Positions 1-5,961 of a DNA stretch of 8,330 nt are shown piece after piece. The stretch's first letter is position 1; every line of letters starts with the position of its first letter. A model generated the notes under the pieces. The model was not told the origin of the DNA. It searched no databases and worked only from the letters and a program-made list of their open reading frames with translations. Both the position numbers and the translations under genes were made by a program. The DNA comes from an uncultured Lachnospiraceae bacterium (GTDB lineage: Bacteria; Bacillota; Clostridia; Lachnospirales; Lachnospiraceae), in the NCBI GenBank assembly GCA_910580195.1, contig CAJTWA010000077.1, positions 1-8,330 of the forward strand, in the 5' to 3' direction.

Positions 1-106
1 TATCTTTTGGATTTTTTCAATTATCTACTTGACTTTTAATAGTTGGTCTTTCTTTCTGTCATTTTTTTACGGGATACATTCCGCATCTGCATCATATCCC
101 AGAAGC

Positions 107-703
107 TCAATAAGTGAAAAAACCTGTGATATACCGATCCCCCAACAAGCGGTTCAGGGCATCCGCCAGCCCGCGTACCGCATCCTCATCATACAGCCTG
201 TAAGAATCCTCCTCCTCATCAAATGCAAAGTTCAGGTACATGCTGCCATCACCGATACAGTAGTCGTTTTCATTCTCATACAGGGAACGGCCGTAATTGT
301 CCCCCATGAACTGATCCACTTTTCCCTGATATTCTTCATCCTCTTCCTTTTCATACGTAAGCCCCTCTGCGTCCTCGTTGCTGTTTGTCAGGATTTGCCC
401 TAATGCTTCTTTTTTTTCATTGTCCATCACTTTTTCAAATAAAAAAGCAACGCCGCCCATGTACACAGGCCTTGCCTGTTCCTCCATGAGTTCCCTGACG
501 GTTTCCTGCACCTCCTTTTGCACCTCATCGGGGATTTCCTCCCCTGTGCCCCCTTGCTGTTTCCGCTTCTCCAAATACTCCGCCACTTTGCTGCTGATTT
601 TCTTCCCGCCTTTAAGGACCAGACCAACAACTGCTTCGATGTTCTCTTCCTTCAGGCCTTCCCTTACTACGATAGGCAAAACTGCGCCCATTAACGTTGG
701 CAT
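107..703 (-). CDS. Hypothetical acidic protein, 198 aa
   Basis: I do not recognise this family. The start is placed at the ATG at 703 because an AAGGAGAGG ribosome binding site lies 7 nt upstream. The open frame continues to 781, but that stretch contains the predicted -10 box (752-757), so it cannot be translated from this promoter. The N-terminus (residues 3-12) is mildly hydrophobic. Residues 15-75 look helical and charged, rich in Lys and Glu. Residues 109-175 are strongly acidic with several Asp/Glu runs and many Tyr. There is no signal peptide, convincing membrane span or catalytic motif. It is the last gene on the left, and no clear terminator follows: the GGGATA/TATCCC inverted repeat downstream lacks a U-tract on this strand. 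It shares its promoter cassette with the secreted repeat protein to its right, so the two are probably co-regulated. That it is a real gene is well supported by the RBS and promoter; its function is unknown. Confidence 0.8.
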   Translation of the reverse strand: MPTLMGAVLPIVVREGLKEENIEAVVGLVLKGGKKISSKVAEYLEKRKQQGGTGEEIPDEVQKEVQETVRELMEEQARPVYMGGVAFLFEKVMDNEKKEALGQILTNSNEDAEGLTYEKEEDEEYQGKVDQFMGDNYGRSLYENENDYCIGDGSMYLNFAFDEEEDSYRLYDEDAVRGLADALNRLLGDRYITGFFTY

Positions 704-749
704 TGTAAAACCTCTCCTTCCTCTCTTGTGATTTTTAGGTAAATCATCT

Positions 750-843
750 ATATTATACCATATAACTTCTATTTTGGACACTTTTTTCTTCCATTTTGGA
801 TAAAAATTTTTCTCAGGGGATGGTTAGCACGGCTGAAAGGATG
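750..843. repeat. 94-bp promoter cassette, copy 1 (partner 3636-3729)
   Basis: This segment aligns without indels to 3636-3729 at a constant offset of 2886. Between 750 and 800 there is a single difference (765). Similarity weakens at 801-828 and is restored in the last 15 bp, GCACGGCTGAAAGGATG-like. It contains the -10, both direct repeats and about 40 bp further upstream. The end conserved in both copies coincides with the presumed ATG of the XRE pseudogene in copy 2, which suggests copy 1 was moved with a short piece of that gene. Confidence 0.8.
752..800 (-). promoter_or_regulatory. Promoter with two 22-bp-period direct repeats (copy 1)
   Basis: Reading the minus strand, an extended -10 (TGGTATAAT; TATAAT at 752-757) lies about 42 nt before the gene start at 703, allowing for the transcription start. 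The -35 position (775-780, TGTCCA) matches the consensus poorly. It is covered by the first of two 13-bp direct repeats, TCCAAAATRGAAG, at 766-778 and 788-800. The repeats begin exactly 22 bp apart, so they lie on the same helical face. A weak -35 overlapped by paired direct repeats is typical of activator-dependent promoters. The ~22-bp period resembles sites for LytTR-type response regulators, but the regulator's identity is inference. Confidence 0.65.
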
Positions 844-885
844 TGCCCTGCCTGAAACTGAATAATACCGTTTTCCCCAAAATAT

Positions 886-924
886 GGCGAAAATAACCGC
901 CCAGCATTCCAAACTGGACGGCCA
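886..924 (-). terminator. Hairpin terminator after the repeat protein (repeat copy A)
   Basis: On the minus strand, arms at 914-924 (TGGCCGTCCAG) and 894-904 (CTGGGCGGTTA) pair, using G-U wobbles that only work in minus-strand RNA. A T-rich tail (TTATTTTC) follows. It lies about 70 nt after the stop at 994. The same ~85-bp element recurs at 6056-6143 and 7686-7773, each time 3' of a minus-strand gene or gene remnant, so it behaves like a mobile or duplicated terminator module. Confidence 0.6.
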
Positions 925-993
925 CCTTCAAAAAATCAGGATACCCCATAGAAAGGGGGTTGTGACAACAGCTGCTATCTGGTACATCGGGCT

Positions 994-3447
994 TTACTTC
1001 TTAATCTTGCCGCCCACTTTTGCCTTACTCCATGCACTGTATAAGGTTTCTTTTCCAGATTTCTTGTAACTGCGTATCCTTATATAATATTTTTTGCCTG
1101 TTTTCAGCTTTGTGAACGTGTAAGAGGTCTTTGGCAGACTCTTGGATTTCACGTTCTCCTTAAATTTCTTGTCCGTGCTTACCTGCACCTGATACCCCGA
1201 CGCCATCTTATCCTTTGCCCACTTCACGGTTAATTTTTTTCCTTTCGCTGCCTTGGCTGACTTTACGGATGGCTTCTTGGGGCTTACCTTGACAGTTACC
1301 TTCTTGGCTGCAGTTCCTGCCTTGATGGTTATGGTGGCAACCCCAGTGTTTTTGATTGTTACCTTGCCCGTATTCTTTCCGACTGCGGCAATCTTCGGCT
1401 TAGAGCTTGTAAAGGCCATCTTGCTCTTTGATGCTGCATGGATTTTAAAGGGCTTTGCGCCGTATGCGGTTTTATACAATGTCTTCTTGCAGGTTATCTT
1501 AGAAGCTGGCTGTTCTGCTGCTTTTACGATTGTAAAGTTTACAGACTTGCTCCCGGTGTAATTGCCTTTTCCTGCCACGGTTGCCTTTGCTGTCCCTACC
1601 TTAATATTATTACTGTAGGCAACTGTATAATCTGTATTTAAGGCTAAGGTTTTCCCATCCAGCGCCACGGTTACAGATGGGGCCTTGGCTGTTCCGTCAT
1701 AAGTGTAACTGGTTTGGGACAATGTGACACTGGCTTTGGAAATGTCAGCCTTTTTCGGTTCCTCTGCCGCTTTCGTGATTGTGAACTCCGCCGTCTTACT
1801 CCCGGTGTAATTGCCTTTTCCTGCCACGGTTACTTTCGCTGTCCCTACATTGATGTTATCGCTGTAGGCAACTATGTAGTCTGTATTTAAAGTTAAGGTT
1901 TTTCCATCCAGCGCCACGGTTACGGACGGAGCCTTGGCTGTCCCGTCATAAATGTAACTGGTTTGGGACAATACGATACTGGCTTTGGAAATATCCTCCG
2001 AAACCGGAATGAACTTAACCTTACACTTGTTTGCATACCGCTCCGCTTCTGTGCCGCTTACGCCATAGATGATAAGATCCGGTTTTATGCTAAACGCCCC
2101 ATCCTCAATACTTGCCACGCCCGCCGGGATTGTTATGCTGGATATCCCACCAATTTGAAACGCTCTGGCCTTAATGCTTGTCACGCTTTCTGGAATCACT
2201 GTATCCTTACTCCCCAATATAAGTGTATTGGTTTTCGTTTCAATAAGCGCATTACAGCCGCCTCTGCTATCGTACACTGGATTTTTTGCATCTACTGTTA
2301 TCCTTTCCAACCTGACGCATCCAACAAACAGGCCAACACTGGGAATAAAAGGCATCCCTCCTACATATTCCATAGCTGTCAGGCTTGCTGGAATATGTAG
2401 GCTGGTTAATCCTTTGCAGCCGTAAAACGCGTATTTAGCGATGGTTGTAATGCCTTCTGGAATGACTGTATTTTCACATCCCAATATAAGTGTATTACTT
2501 TCTGTTTCAATAAGTGCATTGCAGCCCTCCCTGCTGTCGTATGTCTTATTCCCGGCATCCACTTTTATACTCTTTAATCCAGTACAGCCATAAAACGCAC
2601 CGCCGAACCCTCCAGCAGTCGGCTGATAACTAATCTGTGCCACACTTGCCGGAAAGTTGATTCCGCTTAAACCGCTGCAGTTATAAAATGCCTTGTCTTG
2701 GATACGTACTACACCTTCCGGAATTTCCATGACGCCTGTGAGGTTATTACAATTATAAAATGCCCTCTTTCCAATCTCAGTCACGCTATCTGGGATTGCC
2801 ACGCTTATCAACCCGCTGCAATCAGAAAATGCATCTCCCCCGATGCTCGTTACATCAGATGGGATAACTGTATTCCTGCATCCTTGTACAAGGGCATTAC
2901 TGTCTGTTTTAATAATCGCATTGCAATTATCCCTGCTGTTGTACTGAGGGTTTCCTTCTTCTACTATTATGCTTGTTAATCCGCTGCAGCTTCCGAATGG
3001 CCCTTCCCCGATTTTCGTTACACTATCCGGGATTGTCACGCTTGCCAATCCGCTGCAGCCTGAAAATGCACCGCTCCCTATTCTCGTTACACTATGTGGG
3101 ATTGTCACGCTTGCCAACCCGCTGCAGCCTGAAAATGCATCATCCCTGATGGTTGTTACACCATCAGGGATTGTTACGCTTGCCAATCCGCTGCAGCCTG
3201 AAAATGCATCATATCCGATGGTTGTTACCTTCTTCCCATCAATTTCTGATGGAATTACAGCATTTTCTTCCTCCCCATTATATTTTGTAATTGTTACGTT
3301 GTTTCCATCTTCATCCAAGGTGTACCCAAAATCCCCAAATACCAAATCCCCCTCTGACGCCTTCACCTCTAGTCCATAAATCGGCACACATGGCAGCATC
3401 AGCGCCATTGACAGCACACCCGCCAGCAGTTTCTTCCATCTTTTCAT
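994..3447 (-). CDS. Secreted BspA-type leucine-rich-repeat surface protein with Ig-like and Fn3 modules
   Basis: 817 residues. Residues 1-31 form a signal peptide: basic MKRWKK, hydrophobic core, likely cleavage near VKA-SEG. Residues ~60-460 are BspA/LRR_5 repeats with the recurring pattern AF.GCSGL.SVTIP..VT.IG. Three copies of a spacer module (Y[DN]SR..CNALI.T, near residues 169, 303 and 392) interrupt them. Two near-identical ~75-residue repeats follow (484-558 and 568-642; ISKAS..LSQTSY.YDGTAKAP), resembling YDG/MBG-type extracellular modules. Then comes a Big2-like Ig domain (~650-722) and a fibronectin type III domain (~727-815). No LPXTG, SLH or choline-binding anchor is visible, so it is either released or held by the basic C-terminal modules. 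BspA-type LRR proteins commonly serve in adhesion or host and matrix binding; that role here is inference. The start has a GAGAGG site 9 nt upstream. It is probably transcribed from the repeat-controlled promoter at 3638-3686 together with the small upstream ORF. Confidence 0.92.
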   Translation of the reverse strand: MKRWKKLLAGVLSMALMLPCVPIYGLEVKASEGDLVFGDFGYTLDEDGNNVTITKYNGEEENAVIPSEIDGKKVTTIGYDAFSGCSGLASVTIPDGVTTIRDDAFSGCSGLASVTIPHSVTRIGSGAFSGCSGLASVTIPDSVTKIGEGPFGSCSGLTSIIVEEGNPQYNSRDNCNAIIKTDSNALVQGCRNTVIPSDVTSIGGDAFSDCSGLISVAIPDSVTEIGKRAFYNCNNLTGVMEIPEGVVRIQDKAFYNCSGLSGINFPASVAQISYQPTAGGFGGAFYGCTGLKSIKVDAGNKTYDSREGCNALIETESNTLILGCENTVIPEGITTIAKYAFYGCKGLTSLHIPASLTAMEYVGGMPFIPSVGLFVGCVRLERITVDAKNPVYDSRGGCNALIETKTNTLILGSKDTVIPESVTSIKARAFQIGGISSITIPAGVASIEDGAFSIKPDLIIYGVSGTEAERYANKCKVKFIPVSEDISKASIVLSQTSYIYDGTAKAPSVTVALDGKTLTLNTDYIVAYSDNINVGTAKVTVAGKGNYTGSKTAEFTITKAAEEPKKADISKASVTLSQTSYTYDGTAKAPSVTVALDGKTLALNTDYTVAYSNNIKVGTAKATVAGKGNYTGSKSVNFTIVKAAEQPASKITCKKTLYKTAYGAKPFKIHAASKSKMAFTSSKPKIAAVGKNTGKVTIKNTGVATITIKAGTAAKKVTVKVSPKKPSVKSAKAAKGKKLTVKWAKDKMASGYQVQVSTDKKFKENVKSKSLPKTSYTFTKLKTGKKYYIRIRSYKKSGKETLYSAWSKAKVGGKIKK

Positions 3448-3475
3448 TTTCTTCTTCCTCTCTTCCTACAATCCA

Positions 3476-3601
3476 TCACCAATTACATTTTGCATTTCTT
3501 AGACACTCCAGATTCTTTACAGCATCCCGGCAAGCCGTTTTAGCTTGTAATACTCCTCCTTCTGCTCCTGTGCTTTTCACATAAACCATCCTATTTCTCA
3601 C
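3476..3601 (-). CDS. Possible small leader ORF, 41 aa
   Basis: This frame lies between the promoter at 3638-3686 and the repeat-protein start, and ends 28 bp before it. A GTG at 3601 follows a perfect AAGGAGG (3613-3619) at a rather long 11-nt spacing. An alternative ATG at 3622 gives 48 residues, but its AAGGGAG site overlaps the predicted transcription start (~3631), so it would be nearly leaderless. The product is small and basic, contains three Cys (residues 24, 33 and 39 counted from the GTG) and ends in Cys-Asn-Trp. I recognise no family. It could be a short secreted or signalling peptide, a translational leader for the LRR gene, or simply open sequence in the 5' untranslated region. 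Confidence 0.35.
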   Translation of the reverse strand: MRNRMVYVKSTGAEGGVLQAKTACRDAVKNLECLRNAKCNW

Positions 3602-3635
3602 CCGAAATTTGTCCTCCTTCATTCCAAACTCCCTT

Positions 3636-3729
3636 ATATTATACCATATAGCTTCTATTTTGGACACTTTTTTCTTCCATTTTGGAAAATAATCTTTCTC
3701 ACGAGGTGCTTGGCACGGCTGAAAGGATG
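3636..3729. repeat. 94-bp promoter cassette, copy 2 (partner 750-843)
   Basis: Collinear with 750-843 without gaps. It carries the -10, both direct repeats and the conserved GGCTGAAAGGATG end. In this copy the conserved ATG (3727) is followed by a recognisable, although broken, helix-turn-helix gene on the plus strand. Copy 2 is therefore probably closer to the ancestral arrangement. Confidence 0.8.
3638..3686 (-). promoter_or_regulatory. Promoter with two 22-bp-period direct repeats (copy 2)
   Basis: This has the same architecture as the promoter at 752-800. The extended -10 TATAAT is at 3638-3643, and a poor -35 (TGTCCA, 3661-3666) sits at a 17-bp spacing. Direct repeats TCCAAAATRGAAG at 3652-3664 and 3674-3686 start 22 bp apart. 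It points into the small ORF and the LRR gene, leaving a ~185-nt leader before the latter. The XRE pseudogene starts divergently 40 bp away, so that protein is an alternative candidate for the ancestral regulator of this operator. Confidence 0.65.
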
Positions 3730-3953
3730 AACCAGCGCTTATCCCCCTTGCCGGCCTAAACATCCGCAGGCTCAGGAAAAGGCGCGGCATGAAAGCCACA
3801 GAAGCCATTGCCAGGCTACAGTCAGAGGGCGTCTACGCCATTACCGGCATCTTCAGCAAGGTGGGGCATGGCTGAAACAGCCCCAGCGTTGACATGCCGG
3901 TTGCGCTTGCTGGCATTTTCCAGTGCAACTACAATGGATTCTTCCAAAAATAA
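3727..3953 (+). pseudogene. Broken XRE-family helix-turn-helix regulator
   Basis: The frame beginning at 3738 reads LIPLAGLNIRRLRKRRGMKA, then a helix-turn-helix-like stretch ending ITGIFSKVGHG, then an in-frame TGA (3873-3875). It continues NSPSVDMPVALAGIFQCNYN to the natural TAA at 3951-3953. This matches the usual XRE/Cro-type order: the conserved 'NIRRLR' first helix, 'FSKxExG' at the end of the recognition region, and 'NPSVDMLVALA.IFQ' at the C-terminus. Two lesions are visible. The only nearby ATG (3727, Met-Asn-Gln) is one base out of frame, so about one nucleotide has been lost near 3736. The TGA sits where the family usually has Lys, Arg or Cys. At ~75 residues it would have been a single-domain repressor, diverging from the LRR operon and perhaps once controlling it. 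Assignment comes from the motif pattern alone. Confidence 0.6.
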
Positions 3954-3988
3954 GCGTCTGGGATCCCATTTCTGGAACCCCAGACGCT
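3953..3988 (+). terminator. Hairpin directly after the XRE pseudogene
   Basis: A perfect 10-bp inverted repeat, AGCGTCTGGG (3953-3962) and CCCAGACGCT (3979-3988), overlaps the TAA stop and is preceded by an A-run. The T-tract after the right arm is short (ATTA), so termination strength on the plus strand is uncertain. The A-run on the left would act as a U-tract for minus-strand transcripts (TTATTTTTGG), so it may work better in that direction. Confidence 0.5.
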
Positions 3989-4051
3989 ATTACCCCGGCG
4001 GTTAAATATCAATGCAGCAAGATACATCAATATTTAACCGCCGGGGTAATA
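3988..4051. repeat. Perfect 22-bp inverted repeat with 20-bp spacer
   Basis: The left arm (3988-4009) begins TATTACCCCGGCGG and ends TTAAATAT. The right arm (4030-4051) is its exact reverse complement. The spacer 4010-4029 adds a weak inner stem in minus-strand RNA. Neither side has a U-tract, so this is not an ordinary terminator. Twenty-two matching bases between neutral neighbours imply either a recent origin or selection, as for a cruciform-type site, an element end pair or a structured RNA. Confidence 0.85.
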
Positions 4052-4515
4052 TATGCTTCCCTGCTATTATTCCTCTTCCCATTTCGGGAGCGTGGATGCC
4101 GCTTATAGGGGGGCTGCAGTAGCTGAATACAGGCTTGGCTGTCCGCTCAGAGGATAACCCCGCTTAATTTCTCCCGGTATTCTCCAAACCATACCCCATA
4201 CAGTTCCTGAGATGCCTTCTGGGACGCCGTCAGGCCATAGGGGCAGCTCATAACCAACCAGGGCCTTTTCCATTTCCCTCCTTGGCTCAAAATGCCTGCC
4301 TTGAAACAATGCCATATGGTTCAAAACAAAATATCCGCCTGAAAACAAAGTATCCTTACAACCCATAAAACAAAAAAGAGTCCCTCCAGAACAGGCGGCA
4401 GAAATGTAAAACCATATCTGCTATAGCCTGTATTGGAAGGGAACTCCCACATGAAACAAACCCACCCATATCAAACGGCGGAACTATCGCCTGGCGGCAA
4501 AAGCGCCCGCCTTAT
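4052..4515. other. No convincing gene; degenerate sequence
   Basis: One minus-strand frame (4103-4366, 87 residues) is open. It has no good ribosome binding site, and its composition (many Gly, Pro and Trp) does not look like a stable protein. Another minus-strand frame over ~4140-4230 reads more naturally (SQELYGVWFGEYREKLSGVI) but meets a stop. This suggests a decayed gene fragment with frameshifts, which I cannot assign. Positions 4366-4515 show no coding signal. Confidence 0.4.
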
Positions 4516-4706
4516 GGGCCTTGTGTCTTGTGTGCCTTGTCCCTGAGTCTTGTGTGCGCCATGCGCGTGTCTTGCGGAGCAAGTAGATACCCAAAATAAC
4601 TGGGCATCCACTCTCGCGGTATTCGCCAAATATCCATGCAAGCATGGCTATTTGGCCTACACTTCGTTTCGGTCCGTGCTAAACAAGTGCCACTGGCACT
4701 TAGCAC
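4516..4706. repeat. Cluster of five consecutive hairpins, possible dispersed structured element
   Basis: Five inverted repeats follow one another. They are GCGC-cat-GCGC (4556-4566), CTTGC-gga-GCAAG (4571-4583), CCCA/TGGG (4590-4604), a 15-bp stem with one mismatch and a 2-nt loop (4625-4656; GCCAAATA...TATTTGGC outside, CCATGC/GCATGG inside), and GTGCTA...AGTGCC / GGCACTTAGCAC with a 4-nt bulge (4676-4706). The stretch just before is a CTTGTGT-rich run (4520-4554). Short open frames exist on both strands but lack ribosome binding sites. It resembles dispersed hairpin-rich intergenic elements of Lachnospiraceae; that comparison rests on memory and has not been checked. Confidence 0.55.
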
Positions 4707-5001
4707 CATTACTCGCGGAAATCCAGCCTGTCCCACGCCGTCCCTGGGCGTCAGGAATGTCCGTTTTAAGCGGTTTTCTTAATACTTTCCGGCTTTAGCG
4801 GCTTTCTCGATGGACACAGTAAGCGGCGGTTTTCCGGGCTTTTTGGGCGATTTGTGTCTTGCGTGATACTTTCCCAGAAAATCCTACGCCAACCCAGAGC
4901 GACCCATGAACCAACAACGACCCTGCATCCATGTTCCCTTCCGTGCTGGTTTCATATATCATACTGCCCTTTAATATGCAAGAACACGTTACTGGAATCA
5001 G
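4707..5001. other. Intergenic, nothing recognised
   Basis: Short open frames on both strands lack ribosome binding sites and recognisable protein motifs. I see no strong hairpin or promoter. This is the boundary zone between the decayed region and the duplicated nuclease cassettes. Confidence 0.4.
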
Positions 5002-5020
5002 GATACCCCGTGAGAGTAGC

Positions 5021-5051
5021 AGAAAAGCGCATGGTCTGATACCCCATACGC
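5021..5051 (-). terminator. Terminator of Rpn gene 1
   Basis: On the minus strand, GCGTATGG (5044-5051) and CCATGCGC (5027-5034) form an 8-bp stem with one G-U pair, followed by TTTTCTGCT. It lies about 70 nt after the stop codon. The loop and the edge of the stem contain the GGGGTATC octamer. The same terminator follows Rpn gene 2 at 6641-6674. Confidence 0.65.
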
Positions 5052-5119
5052 CTCTTAACTAGCCTAAAACCGTTTGCTTATTTTTATCTTTCATCTGCCT
5101 TTTACTGTCTTCCTAAGAT

Positions 5120-5308
5120 TTACGCTGGCTGAAATTCTTTTTCCAGTTCAGATACCTGTTCCAAAGTAAGTCCTGAATATAATGCAATCTCTTCTAAAGA
5201 TAATTTTCCCGCTTCTATCATCCTTAAGGCAGATTGCCGATTTCCTTGCTCTATCCCTTGCTCTACACCCTGCTCATATTTTTCCTGATAATGCATCTGC
5301 AACGTCAT
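5120..5308 (-). CDS. Candidate intragenic C-terminal protein of Rpn gene 1 (RpnS-like, 62 aa)
   Basis: An in-frame ATG (M205 of the nuclease) at 5308 is preceded by GGAGGT (5317-5322), a perfect six-base Shine-Dalgarno, at 8-nt spacing. The product starts MTLQMHYQEKYEQG, carries the EQG repeats and ends at the shared stop. For E. coli Rpn proteins, a C-terminal product from an internal start acts as an antitoxin that blocks the full-length nuclease. The position and size here fit that arrangement. The SD is formed by Trp-Arg-Leu codons (TGG AGG TTG). Independent translation is inferred from sequence only. Confidence 0.55.
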   Translation of the reverse strand: MTLQMHYQEKYEQGVEQGIEQGNRQSALRMIEAGKLSLEEIALYSGLTLEQVSELEKEFQPA

Positions 5309-5920
5309 ATAATCCAACCTCCACTTCTCATTTTTTCTGGCTGACTGCACTGCCTCATCCAATTCCCTGGTAAACTCATCCTCCGGCGCTTTCCCATCAA
5401 TAAAATCAAGCAGCCTCTTCAATTCTGGCGTGACGTCATCCATTGTCCCTTTGGTGTTTAAAATTATCTTTGCCGTATCATCACCTAAGCCAAGCTCCAG
5501 ATTTTGGATGCAGCGGTTTTCAAAGGTATAGATATGCCTCCCTTCCCCAAATAAATCAAAGGCGCAGACAAAAATGACAAAGCTCTTCTTCAAATCCTTA
5601 TAGTCCTTCCCCTTTTCCAAAATATTCAGGTCTATCATCCCCTGATAATACCTTGTCCTTCTGGGCAGGCTCCGGTTCGTTGCGGCTTGCATTTCAATGT
5701 TATAAACATTCTCTCCCCCATCCTCCACATAAATGTCCAGACGCACACTTTTTGCCTCAGCCGATAGATCTATCGTTTCCTGCGGCCTTGGATATTCAAT
5801 ACGGGATATCTTCACGCCTAGCACCCGCTCTAAAAAAGGCTTACAGAATTTTGGGTCCCTCATAATGACGCTGAACATGAAGTCATCTTTTATTTGCAGC
5901 TCTTCAAATGCCTTTGCCAT
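5120..5920 (-). CDS. Rpn-family PD-(D/E)XK nuclease / putative transposase, copy 1
   Basis: 266 residues. The start at 5920 is set by AAAGGAG 6 nt upstream; the 17 extra N-terminal codons to 5971 cover the promoter and are not translated. Residues 1-~165 match the Rpn/PDDEXK_2 family: IKDDFMFS near the N-terminus, then the nuclease core LDIYVED (D62) followed by YNIEMQ (E76, Q78), the E-x-Q variant usual in this family. Next come RTRYYQGMID (90-97) and the core strand KKSFVIFVCAFDLF (111-124). Residues 205-266 form a separate C-terminal part with EQG repeats (218-226) and a helical tail. Rpn proteins are DNA endonucleases; E. coli members promote RecA-independent recombination and have been linked to phage defence. 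It has its own promoter (5962-5990) and terminator (5021-5051), so it is a single-gene unit. It is the left of two near-identical copies and holds an internal start (next feature). Confidence 0.93.
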   Translation of the reverse strand: MAKAFEELQIKDDFMFSVIMRDPKFCKPFLERVLGVKISRIEYPRPQETIDLSAEAKSVRLDIYVEDGGENVYNIEMQAATNRSLPRRTRYYQGMIDLNILEKGKDYKDLKKSFVIFVCAFDLFGEGRHIYTFENRCIQNLELGLGDDTAKIILNTKGTMDDVTPELKRLLDFIDGKAPEDEFTRELDEAVQSARKNEKWRLDYMTLQMHYQEKYEQGVEQGIEQGNRQSALRMIEAGKLSLEEIALYSGLTLEQVSELEKEFQPA

Positions 5921-5961
5921 AAATGCTCCTTTGCTTCCATTCAAATTCTGGTTCTGCTTAT

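Noticed and set aside
61..106. Terminator after the acidic protein from GGGATA/TATCCC
   Set aside because: On the minus strand the stem is followed by GTAAAAAAATG rather than a U-tract, and the stem is only 6 bp with an 18-nt loop.
29..403. Plus-strand open frames overlapping the minus-strand genes (29-403, 378-731, 1253-1561, 1963-2400, 2969-3379, 5182-5373, 5733-5963 and others)
   Set aside because: They lack ribosome binding sites, have implausible composition, and mirror the codon pattern of the real minus-strand genes.
704..781. N-terminal extension of the acidic protein (SKIEVIWYNI), also visible at 3623-3690 in the other promoter copy
   Set aside because: The similar peptide arises because both frames read through the same conserved promoter. 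It lies upstream of the transcription start, and a good RBS marks the inner ATG.
823..949. Minus-strand small ORF beginning MGYPDFLKVAVQF through the hairpin element
   Set aside because: No Shine-Dalgarno precedes it, the two other copies of the element have an in-frame TGA after VAVQF, and the sequence forms a terminator.
4103..4366. 87-residue minus-strand frame as a gene
   Set aside because: Poor start context and unnatural composition; a neighbouring frame looks more protein-like but is interrupted, so at most it is a decayed fragment.
4512..4798. Small open frames on both strands across the hairpin cluster
   Set aside because: The bases are explained by the stems, neither strand has an RBS, and the residues show no domain.
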